From Ruminococcoides intestinihominis (lineage in GTDB: Bacteria > Bacillota > Clostridia > Oscillospirales > Acutalibacteraceae), in the NCBI RefSeq assembly GCF_040096285.1, contig NZ_JBBMEY010000006.1, positions 13,573 to 77,572 of the forward strand: a stretch of 64,000 nt of DNA, given 5' to 3'. Of this stretch, positions 55,219 through 62,011 are shown in pieces. A program made the position numbers and the translations under genes. Position 1 is the stretch's first letter. Every line of letters begins with the position of its first letter. The notes below the pieces were generated by a model. The model did no database searches and was not told the DNA's origin. It worked only from the letters and a program-made list of their open reading frames with translations.

Positions 55219-56466
55219 GTGGCTTACAATGAATTAATAAAGAACTTTATCCGTATTCGTGACTATATGAGGGAATTTTATGTATATGGCTTTAAAAGTA
55301 GAGATAAATTCACAAGAAAAAGCAGTCGTTCTTATGATGATGAGCGTAGAAGAATTGAAAGTTGGCTTGGTGACTATATGAGTTTCCGTCAAACTGCTGA
55401 CGGTAAAAATGTTTTTATGTCAATTGATAGTAGAGTATCCCACCACAATCCCCTATACAAATCCTTTAAAACAAAGAGTTTTACCGATGGGGATATTACC
55501 CTACACTTTATTCTTATGGATATATTAAGTTGTACAGAAGAACCTTTATCAATTAGTGAAATTACCGAAAAGATTGATGAATATTTGTGCAACTTTTCAA
55601 ATCCAAGAATATTCGATGAGTCAACTGTAAGGAAAAAGTTAAAGGAATATGTGACTGAGGGAATAATTCTAAAAGAGAAGAAAGGTAAAACCTTATATTA
55701 CAGTTTATCAAAGGATAATGTTAATTTAGATTTTAATGTTATAGATTTCTTTTCTGAGGTTGCACCTTGTGGAGTAATCGGTTCTTTTCTTCTTGACAAA
55801 TGTAACAGTCATAAAGAACTTTTTCAGTTTAAGCATCACTATATTACCGGTGCTATGGATAGTGAGATTATGTGTGAACTTTTCATAGCTATGAATGAAA
55901 AGAAAAATGCTACAATAGAAATTCTAAACAGACATAAAGAAAAGGTAACAGAAAGCCTTGTAGTACCTTTAAGAATTATGATAAGTGTACAAAACGGTAG
56001 GCAGTACCTTATGGCATACTCCCATAATTTTAATAGGATAACCTCCTATAGACTTGACAATATTCTTTCTGTAAAGGTCAATGATAAGTGTGATAACTTT
56101 GATGAATTAAGAAATAATCTAAAGAATATGATGCCTAAGCTTTGGGGTGTTAGTTCTTCCGGAAAGTCAAACCAAAGATTAGAGTCTGTTCAGTTTACAG
56201 TATATTACAGTGATGAAGAAGAATTCATACATAACCGATTAGAAAGAGAAAAGCGTTGTGGTACAGTAGAAAGGCTTGACAATAACCACAGTAGATTTTC
56301 TGCAAATGTATATGATTCCAGCGAATTAATACCTTGGATTAGAACCTTTATTTGTAGGATAACAGAAATTAATTTTTCAAATAAAGAACTGGAAAATCAG
56401 TTTAAAAATGATATTAAAGAAATGTACAAGCTATATGGCATTAAGGAGGACAACAATGATATTTAG
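55219..56466 (+). CDS. WYL-domain protein 1 of RtcB locus
   Basis: 415 residues. N-terminal helical/HTH region, a second winged-helix segment (LHFILMDILSCTEEPLSISE ... STVRKKLKEYVTEGII, about 95-160) and a WYL domain (about 215-300: IAMNEKKNATIEILNR, VPLRIMISVQNGRQYLMAYS, SYRLDNILSVKV), then a WCX-like tail. Predicted transcription factor, likely sensing a nucleic-acid or nucleotide ligand. GTG start after GAGGTG. Overlaps the next WYL gene by 11 bp, so both are co-translated, and precedes the DUF2828-RtcB genes. Confidence 0.8.
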   Translation: MAYNELIKNFIRIRDYMREFYVYGFKSRDKFTRKSSRSYDDERRRIESWLGDYMSFRQTADGKNVFMSIDSRVSHHNPLYKSFKTKSFTDGDITLHFILMDILSCTEEPLSISEITEKIDEYLCNFSNPRIFDESTVRKKLKEYVTEGIILKEKKGKTLYYSLSKDNVNLDFNVIDFFSEVAPCGVIGSFLLDKCNSHKELFQFKHHYITGAMDSEIMCELFIAMNEKKNATIEILNRHKEKVTESLVVPLRIMISVQNGRQYLMAYSHNFNRITSYRLDNILSVKVNDKCDNFDELRNNLKNMMPKLWGVSSSGKSNQRLESVQFTVYYSDEEEFIHNRLEREKRCGTVERLDNNHSRFSANVYDSSELIPWIRTFICRITEINFSNKELENQFKNDIKEMYKLYGIKEDNNDI

Positions 56467-57367
56467 TGAATTATACAGTGCCTACTACAATGCTGTGGCT
56501 GAAATTCTTAAGAAAGCAGTAAAAGAACCTATTAACAAAGATGATATTAGAAAAATTGTAAATAGATATGCTTTTAGTGAAAGTATAATAAATATTGAAC
56601 CTGCATTAGTTGAAGAAAAGTGGCAACTTCTATTGCCTGACGGTACAACTCCAATTAAAAAAGAACCAAAAATGCCTCTGACTAATATTGAAAAAAGATG
56701 GCTAAAGGCAATTTTTCAAGATCCAAGAATTAAGCTTTTTACTGATGATACTTTTGATTTTCCTGATGTAGAGCCTTTGTTTACAAATGAAGATTATTAT
56801 ATTTTTGACAAATATAATGATGGTGATTCCTTTGAAGATAAGCAGTATATAACAAATTTTAGAACTGCACTTGACGGAATAAGAAACAAATACCCACTAA
56901 TTATAAAAATGAAAAGTCGCTATAATGAGGATATATGCTTTAAATTTTTTCCGAAATATATGGAATACTCAGAAAAAGATGATAAATTCCGACTTATCAG
57001 CAATGACAAGCATTATGGTGGCACTATCAATATGGGCAGAGTGATTTCTTGTGAAAAATATGATGGCAAATTAAAGTACAAAAAATATACTAAGAAAGCC
57101 TCAAAAAACAAAACTGTAATCTTTGAACTTATTGATGAAAGGAATGCACTTGAAAGAGTGTTAATGCATTTTGCTCACTTTGAAAAGCAAGTTGAAAAAG
57201 TAGAAGAAGAAAAATACAGAGTTACAATAAACTATGATAAAGATGATGAAACAGAAATTGTAATTCGAATTTTATCCTTTGGTCAAATGGTAAAGGTGGT
57301 TGAACCAAATAGTTTTATAGATTTAATTAAAGATAGATTACTTAAGCAAAAAAGTTGTGGACTTTAG
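56456..57367 (+). CDS. WYL-domain protein 2 of RtcB locus
   Basis: 303 residues starting MIFSELYSAYYNAVAEIL at ATG 56456 after GGAGG; the longer frame to 56408 lies inside the previous gene and is not used. WYL-type region at about 130-215 (ITNFRTALDGIRNKYPLIIK, FFPKYMEYSEKDDKFRLIS, INMGRVISCEKY) and a WCX-like C-terminal domain (YRVTINYDKDDETEIVIRIL ... VKVVEPNSFIDLIKDRL). The N-terminal HTH is short. It pairs with the preceding WYL protein, perhaps as a hetero-complex. A terminator overlaps its end. Confidence 0.78.
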   Translation: MIFSELYSAYYNAVAEILKKAVKEPINKDDIRKIVNRYAFSESIINIEPALVEEKWQLLLPDGTTPIKKEPKMPLTNIEKRWLKAIFQDPRIKLFTDDTFDFPDVEPLFTNEDYYIFDKYNDGDSFEDKQYITNFRTALDGIRNKYPLIIKMKSRYNEDICFKFFPKYMEYSEKDDKFRLISNDKHYGGTINMGRVISCEKYDGKLKYKKYTKKASKNKTVIFELIDERNALERVLMHFAHFEKQVEKVEEEKYRVTINYDKDDETEIVIRILSFGQMVKVVEPNSFIDLIKDRLLKQKSCGL

Positions 57368-57382
57368 AGTTCGCAACTTTTT
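57349..57382 (+). terminator. Intrinsic terminator at the end of WYL gene 2
   Basis: AAAAAGTTG / CAACTTTTT outer stem with an inner GGACT / AGTTC pairing and a TTTTTTT tail. It separates the WYL pair from the downstream RNA/DUF2828/RtcB part, which then needs its own promoter or read-through. Confidence 0.65.
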
Positions 57383-57421
57383 TTCCAAGATAAATGAAAA
57401 TAAAAATTGTAAAATAATGTC

Positions 57422-57471
57422 AACAACTGAAAGGAGGTAAGTTGTTAAAAGACGCAAACAGCAATTTCTAA
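57422..57471 (+). promoter_or_regulatory. Hairpin exposing a ribosome site, with a possible 9-codon leader
   Basis: AACAACT (57422-57428) pairs with AGTTGTT (57440-57446), leaving GAAAGGAGGTA in the loop, an excellent Shine-Dalgarno. Four bases on, TTG at 57442 opens a 9-codon frame (MLKDANSNF, stop at 57469-57471) that runs into the first RNA unit. Could be a leader peptide that couples translation to folding of the units, or coincidence. Confidence 0.4.
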
Positions 57472-57512
57472 TTCAAGATTAATGATTAATTATAAATCAT
57501 ATAAAGCGTCTT
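57449..57512 (+). ncRNA. Candidate structured RNA unit 1 upstream of DUF2828-RtcB
   Basis: 64 bases closed by a 7-bp stem AAGACGC (57449-57455) / GCGTCTT (57506-57512). Inside are the motif CAAACAGCAA, a weak hairpin AATTT / AGATT (57463-57480) and a 6-bp hairpin ATGATT / AATCAT (57482-57500, 7-base loop). Homologous in order and 5' motif to unit 2. The closing stems differ by two compensated pairs (A-T to G-C, G-C to A-T), which argues for selection on RNA structure. No coding potential. Sense strand assumed plus, with the operon. Confidence 0.6.
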
Positions 57513-57518
57513 GTTCTA

Positions 57519-57599
57519 AAGGCACAGACAGCAAACCTTTTCTTTTTGTAATATTTTATATTACCGTAGTAAGCAACGCTTACCTTTTTAATGTGCCTT
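57519..57599 (+). ncRNA. Candidate structured RNA unit 2 upstream of DUF2828-RtcB
   Basis: 81 bases closed by a 7-bp stem AAGGCAC (57519-57525) / GTGCCTT (57593-57599). Inside are CAGACAGCAA (compare CAAACAGCAA in unit 1), a pyrimidine-rich strand, a 7-bp hairpin GTAATAT / ATATTAC (57548-57564) and a 6-bp hairpin GTAAGC / GCTTAC (57569-57583) followed by CTTTTT, which could also act as an attenuator. Both units begin near TTGTT and are followed by TTGTT. It ends 32 bp before the DUF2828 start. Y-RNA-like partner or cis-regulatory leader are the main options. Confidence 0.6.
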
Positions 57600-57631
57600 G
57601 TTTTCATTTTATCTTTAAGGAGGAACATACA

Positions 57632-59113
57632 ATGTTGGAAGATATGAAAAAGAACTCAAATTTAACTTTTACTGAAAATGGTGCAGTTACCAATGGAACA
57701 ACCGGTTCAGATTGTCTTGACCTATTTTCCGGCATTGGTGCTTTCCGTTATAAAAGTGATGGTGAAATTATTAAGTCATTTATCAAAGCTTTTACAGAAA
57801 ATCCTAATATGGCTATGAAGATACTTTTCTTTGGTAGAGATGTTAGAGAAGGCTTAGGAGAAAGAAAAGTATTTCGTACTATTATTTCTTGGCTTGGAAA
57901 TAATGAACCAAAATCTATTATTAAGAATATTGAGTATATTGCAGAGTATGGTCGATATGACGATTTACTTTCACTTTTAGATACAAAGTGTGAACAGGAA
58001 GTAATATCTTTCTTAAAAGTGCAATTTGATAAAGATATAGATGCAATGAATAGTGGAAAAGCAGTTTCATTATTGGGAAAATGGTTACCATCAGTTAATG
58101 CATCAAATAAAGAAACTGTAAAAACAGGAAAAAGAATAGCAAAGGCTTTTAACCTTACTGATGAAAAATACAGAAAATCACTGTCAGCATTAAGAGCTAA
58201 AATTAAAATTATTGAAAATAATCTTCGTGAAAAAGATTATACCTTTGATTATAAAAAGCAACCATCAAGGGCATTGTTTAAGTATAGAATGGCTTTTATG
58301 AACAACGATAATGAAAGATATAGTGAGTTTCTTGCAAATGTATCAAAGGGTAAAGCAAAGTTAAACACTAACAATATTTATCCTTATGAATTAATAGAAC
58401 CGTACCTTTCTACTTCATTTCTACACAATGAACAAATCACTTTTACTGAAGCAGAAAAAGAAACACTAAATGCTACATGGGCATCATTCCCTGATTTTTG
58501 TAATGATGAAGACACCTTAGCAGTTATTGATACATCAGGCTCTATGTATTGTTGTTCAAAGCCAACACCGGCATCAGTAGCACTTTCTTTAGGTTTATAT
58601 TTTGCAGAACATAACAAAGGTAAATTCAAAAATCACTTTATTGAATTTTCAAATAAACCACAACTTATTGAAATTAAAGGTGAAACATTTGCCGATAGAT
58701 TACGCTACATAAGCCAATTCAATGAAATTGCAAATACCAATATTGAGGCAGTATTTAACCTTATTCTGGATACTGCTGTAAAGGGTAATTATTCACAAGA
58801 AGATTTACAAAAGAAACTGATTCTTATTTCAGATATGGAATTTGATTATTGTGTAGAAAATGCAAATGAAACAAATTTCAACAATGCCAAAAAAGCCTTT
58901 GAAGAAAAAGGCTATAAACTTCCTAATATAATTTTTTGGAATGTTGCAAGTAGAAACAGTAATCAACCTGTAACAAAGAATGAACAAGGTGTAGCCTTAG
59001 TTTCCGGAGTAACACCACGATTATTTTCTATGGTTGCAAGTGGTGAACTTTCACCATATAAATTTATGATTGAAACCATAAGCAATAAACGATATGCAAA
59101 AATTGTTGCATAA
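57632..59113 (+). CDS. DUF2828/TROVE-like vWA protein (Ro60-related)
   Basis: 493 residues. An N-terminal alpha-helical repeat domain (about 25-285) carries FFGRDVREGLGERKVFRTI and IAEYGRYDDLLSLL, the blocks shared by DUF2828 and TROVE/Ro60 RNA-binding rings. The C-terminal vWA domain (about 295-490) has an intact MIDAS (AVIDTSGSMYC, LILISDMEFD). Ro60 relatives bind misfolded RNAs and Y RNAs, so an RNA-binding role is likely but inferred. Start at ATG 57632 after AAGGAGG; the frame extending to 57482 crosses the RNA units and is not coding. 23 bp upstream of rtcB. Confidence 0.85.
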   Translation: MLEDMKKNSNLTFTENGAVTNGTTGSDCLDLFSGIGAFRYKSDGEIIKSFIKAFTENPNMAMKILFFGRDVREGLGERKVFRTIISWLGNNEPKSIIKNIEYIAEYGRYDDLLSLLDTKCEQEVISFLKVQFDKDIDAMNSGKAVSLLGKWLPSVNASNKETVKTGKRIAKAFNLTDEKYRKSLSALRAKIKIIENNLREKDYTFDYKKQPSRALFKYRMAFMNNDNERYSEFLANVSKGKAKLNTNNIYPYELIEPYLSTSFLHNEQITFTEAEKETLNATWASFPDFCNDEDTLAVIDTSGSMYCCSKPTPASVALSLGLYFAEHNKGKFKNHFIEFSNKPQLIEIKGETFADRLRYISQFNEIANTNIEAVFNLILDTAVKGNYSQEDLQKKLILISDMEFDYCVENANETNFNNAKKAFEEKGYKLPNIIFWNVASRNSNQPVTKNEQGVALVSGVTPRLFSMVASGELSPYKFMIETISNKRYAKIVA

Positions 59114-59136
59114 CTATATCACAAAGAGATGATAAA

Positions 59137-60339
59137 ATGTTAGAAATAAAAGGTAAAAAAGCAACTGCAATCTGCTATACAAAGGTAATAGAAGATGAGG
59201 CAGTTGAACAGATAAAGAGAATGTGTGACTATGAACTTACTGAGGGTTCAAGTGTAAGAATAATGCCTGATGTTCATTCAGGCAAAGGTTGTACTATCGG
59301 TACAACTATGACTATAAAAGACAAGGCTTGTCCAAACATTGTTGGTGTTGATATTGGATGTGGTATGCTTACAGTTAAACTTCAAGATAAAGAAATTGAT
59401 TTTGAAGAACTTGATAAAGTTTGTCACTTTATCCCATCAGGAAAAAATGTATGGGACGGTAGAATTGAAAGATTTGATTTAACAAAACTTCACTGCTATA
59501 GGGACTTGAAAGATACAAGACGATTACAACGCTCACTAGGTACACTTGGTGGTGGCAACCACTTTATTGAAGTTGATATTAGCAGTAATGGAACTTATTA
59601 TTTGATAATTCATTCAGGCAGTAGAAACCTAGGTAAGCAAGTTGCTGAATATTATCAGCAACTTGCTATAGAATTACATCAAGGCAAGGAAGAATATTTT
59701 AAAGAAAGAGATAGAATTATTAAAGAATACAAGTCACAAGGCAGAAGAAAAGAAATTCAATCAGCACTAAAGGAATTGAGAAATAATTTCAAGGCAAAGG
59801 CTCTGGAAATTCCGGAAGATATTTGTTGGCTATATGGAGAATTCCTTGGTGATTACCTTTATGATGTTGAAATATGCCAAAACTTTGCTAAAAGAAGTAG
59901 AGAAAAAATGGCAGAAATAATTCTAAACAAAACAGGACTGACAGCCACAGACAGCTTTCATACTATTCACAACTATATTGACACAAATGAAATGATACTT
60001 AGGAAAGGTGCTATTGCTGCCCATAAGGATGAAAAGATATTAATTCCAATTAATATGAGGGATGGCTCAATAATTGCACTAGGTAGAGGCAACAAAGAAT
60101 GGAACTACTCTGCCCCACATGGTGCAGGTAGATTAATGTCAAGAACTCAAGCTAAAGAAAGACTTGATTTAGAGGAATACAAAAAATCTATGGAGGGAAT
60201 TTACACAACTTCCGTAAATGAACAAACCCTTGATGAAGCTCCAATGGCATATAAATCAATTGATGATATTATTGATGTTATCAAAGACTCAGTTGATATA
60301 ATTGATATTATGAAACCTGTATATAACTTTAAGGCATAA
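59137..60339 (+). CDS. rtcB: RtcB RNA ligase
   Basis: Joins 2',3'-cyclic phosphate or 3'-phosphate RNA ends to 5'-OH ends using GTP and Mn2+. 400 residues, the shorter RtcB form. Metal and active-site motifs: MPDVHSGKGCTIGTT (about 44), VGVDIGCGM with the metal-binding Cys (about 73), LGGGNHFIEV (about 143), IHSGSRNLGKQV (about 163) and SAPHGAGRLMSR with the guanylylated His (about 325). Context with a Ro60-like protein and regulators suggests an RNA repair or stress unit. A terminator follows 17 bp after the stop. AAAGAGATGA ribosome site. Confidence 0.94.
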   Translation: MLEIKGKKATAICYTKVIEDEAVEQIKRMCDYELTEGSSVRIMPDVHSGKGCTIGTTMTIKDKACPNIVGVDIGCGMLTVKLQDKEIDFEELDKVCHFIPSGKNVWDGRIERFDLTKLHCYRDLKDTRRLQRSLGTLGGGNHFIEVDISSNGTYYLIIHSGSRNLGKQVAEYYQQLAIELHQGKEEYFKERDRIIKEYKSQGRRKEIQSALKELRNNFKAKALEIPEDICWLYGEFLGDYLYDVEICQNFAKRSREKMAEIILNKTGLTATDSFHTIHNYIDTNEMILRKGAIAAHKDEKILIPINMRDGSIIALGRGNKEWNYSAPHGAGRLMSRTQAKERLDLEEYKKSMEGIYTTSVNEQTLDEAPMAYKSIDDIIDVIKDSVDIIDIMKPVYNFKA

Positions 60340-60356
60340 TAGAATATTATTTTTAA

Positions 60357-60383
60357 AACTAACTGCTATTTTAGTGGTTAGTT
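60357..60383 (+). terminator. Intrinsic terminator of rtcB operon
   Basis: 12-bp stem AACTAACTGCTA / TAGTGGTTAGTT (with G-U pairs), 3-base loop, then TTTTTG. Confidence 0.85.
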
Positions 60384-60420
60384 TTTTGTTTATAGACTTA
60401 AAAATATTTTTAAGTTTATA

Positions 60421-60442
60421 AGATAAATCCCAAAAATGGGAC
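60421..60442 (+). repeat. Dispersed leader motif, copy 3
   Basis: AGATAAATCCCAAAAATGGG, then ACAG and an AT-rich stretch to AGAAAG. Aligns over about 55 bases with the leader of the 72-residue gene at 7208. Located 68 bp before a tiny frame with a strong ribosome site. Confidence 0.4.
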
Positions 60443-60509
60443 AGTACAAATGTTATTGTATTAATAGAAAGAAAATCAATAACCCATTGTTTCATTTGGA
60501 GGTGCTTTA

Positions 60510-60557
60510 ATGAGTATTGTAAAAGAATATACAAGAAAGTGTAAAATTATATTCTAA
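60510..60557 (+). CDS. Possible 15-residue peptide or truncated gene start
   Basis: GGAGGTG, 6 bases, ATG AGT ATT: MSIVKEYTRKCKIIF then TAA. The ribosome site is among the best in the window. It may be a small protein, or the surviving 5' end of a gene cut off by rearrangement at the tRNA-Leu junction. Nothing else coding is visible up to the tRNA. Confidence 0.35.
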   Translation: MSIVKEYTRKCKIIF

Positions 60558-60639
60558 CCTTGGAAATATAGATATTTTCAATTATAAAATACTAAATAGG
60601 AATTATTAATAAGTCTAAAAATAATAAACCAACACACAA

Positions 60640-60664
60640 AAAGGCTACCCATTGGGTAGCCTTT
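60640..60664. terminator. AAAGGC-family palindrome
   Basis: AAAGGCTACCC / GGGTAGCCTTT, 3-base loop; T-rich on the minus strand. Isolated from any clear gene. Confidence 0.55.
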
Positions 60665-60732
60665 ACACTTGCTATAATCTTTTTTAATGTATTTCATTTC
60701 ATAACATAAGTACATTAAGTTAACAAAATACT

Positions 60733-60792
60733 GAAAATTTTTTGGTGCAATTATGGTGCAAATCAAAATACTATTGCACCAAAATGGATGCA
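60733..60792. repeat. Att-arm-like TGGTGCA repeats beside second tRNA-Leu
   Basis: GAAAATTTTTTGGTGCAATT, then ATGGTGCAAATCAAAA; further TTGCACC and TGTGCAA in the next 40 bases. The paired TGGTGCA and flanks match the site next to the integrase at 15706-15738. Suggests the footprint of a related integration event whose integrase has been lost. Confidence 0.45.
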
Positions 60793-60884
60793 AATAGTGT
60801 GCAATCCGAAAATAATTTGTATACCGATGAAAAATGAAAAAAGCCTTAAAAATGGCTTATCCATGGGCTTTTTGAGGTATAAAA

Positions 60885-60917
60885 AAATTGGTTAACAAGT
60901 AAATCGTTAACCAATTT
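60885..60917 (-). terminator. Terminator of second tRNA-Leu
   Basis: AAATTGGTTAAC / GTTAACCAATTT stem, 9-base loop, TTTTTTT on the minus strand, 3 bases after the CCA end. Confidence 0.85.
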
Positions 60918-60919
60918 AA

Positions 60920-61004
60920 TGGTGCGGGTGACAGGACTTGAACCTGCACGTCGGTGAACACTAGAACCTAAATCTAGCGCGTCTGCCAATTCCGCCACAC
61001 CCGC
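60920..61004 (-). tRNA. tRNA-Leu (anticodon UAG), second copy
   Basis: Identical over all 85 bases to 15349-15433, same strand, with encoded CCA. Flanks differ, so it has a separate promoter and terminator. Confidence 0.97.
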
Positions 61005-61047
61005 AAATATTAACTTATTTAGTCGCTATCTCTCAACGACAAGATAG

Positions 61048-61076
61048 ATTGTAACACACATATTGCACTATGTCAA
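61048..61076 (-). promoter_or_regulatory. Promoter of second tRNA-Leu
   Basis: Minus strand TTGACA, 17 bp, TACAAT, about 45 bp upstream of the tRNA, equivalent in position to the promoter of the first copy. Confidence 0.85.
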
Positions 61077-61341
61077 TACTTTTTTATAACTTTTTATTAT
61101 TTTCTACACATACTATTTAATTCAAAACAAATATAAAAATATTTACTTTTAACAGTACAAATCTATTCACTTTTAAACTACTATTAGTTATAATATAAGT
61201 GAAGTTTACATAAATATTTTTAAATACTTTTCATACCAATATAATCCAAACTTCTTATTTAACTTAGATTTAACATTACTACTCTTTTTATTTAACCTAT
61301 TGGTGCTATAATATTAATAGAAAAGAACGGAGATGATATAT

Positions 61342-62010
61342 ATGATTTATTTCATAGAGGATGACCGTAGTATAAATGAAGCTGTATTTTATTCATTGAA
61401 GAATAGTGGCTTTGAAGTTAAAGGCTTTGAAAGGCCATCAGAATTTTGGAAAGCTATGAAAGAAGAAACACCTGACCTTATTCTTCTAGACATTATGCTA
61501 CCGGAAGAGGATGGTTTACAGATACTCCGAAAATTAAGAAACAGCAAAGAAACATCAGACCTACCTATCATTATGGTAACTGCTAAAGATGCTGAATATG
61601 ACAAGGTTATAGGACTAGATAGTGGTGCTGATGATTATATGACAAAACCATTTAGTATGCTAGAACTTGTTTCAAGAATTAGAGCATTACTAAGAAGAAC
61701 ATCTAATCACAAGGATGATGGTGAAATCACGGTAGGCAAACTAACAGTAAATCCCGAAAAACACATTGTTACTGCAAATGGTAAAAATGTTTTGCTTACA
61801 TACAAGGAGTATCACCTACTTCTACTGTTAATGCAAAACAAAGGTGTTGTTTTCTCCAGAGAAAAGTTGCTTAACAAAATCTGGGGTTATGACTTTGATG
61901 GTGAAAACAGAACTGTGGATGTACATATTCGAACCCTTAGAACTAAGCTTGGTGAATGTGGCAATATGATTGAAACTATCAGAGGTTTTGGATATAAGAT
62001 TGGTGAATAA
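61342..62010 (+). CDS. OmpR/PhoB-family response regulator
   Basis: 222 residues. Receiver domain: acidic pair EDD (about 6), phospho-acceptor Asp in LILLDIMLPEEDG (about 50), Thr in MVTAKD (about 78) and Lys in DYMTKPFSMLEL (about 100). C-terminal winged HTH with YKEYHLLLLLMQNKGVVFSR, VDVHIRTLRTKLG and ETIRGFGYKIG. Start at ATG 61342 (MIYFIEDD); the ATG at 61333 overlaps the GGAG ribosome site. A TATAAT lies at 61307-61312. The stop is followed one base later by the histidine kinase ATG. Regulon unknown; possibly phosphate (PhoB/PhoR-like). Confidence 0.92.
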   Translation: MIYFIEDDRSINEAVFYSLKNSGFEVKGFERPSEFWKAMKEETPDLILLDIMLPEEDGLQILRKLRNSKETSDLPIIMVTAKDAEYDKVIGLDSGADDYMTKPFSMLELVSRIRALLRRTSNHKDDGEITVGKLTVNPEKHIVTANGKNVLLTYKEYHLLLLLMQNKGVVFSREKLLNKIWGYDFDGENRTVDVHIRTLRTKLGECGNMIETIRGFGYKIGE

Positions 62011-62011
62011 A

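Noticed and set aside
57482..57631. 50-codon N-terminal extension of the DUF2828 gene
   Set aside because: It covers the two RNA folds, whereas the ATG at 57632 has a perfect AAGGAGG site and starts where the family starts.
60289..60534. Minus-strand 81-residue frame after rtcB
   Set aside because: Antisense to the rtcB end and its terminator; low-complexity translation.
60578..60793. Minus-strand 71-residue reading frame
   Set aside because: Begins in the TGGTGCA repeats and crosses the AAAGGC palindrome; no ribosome site.
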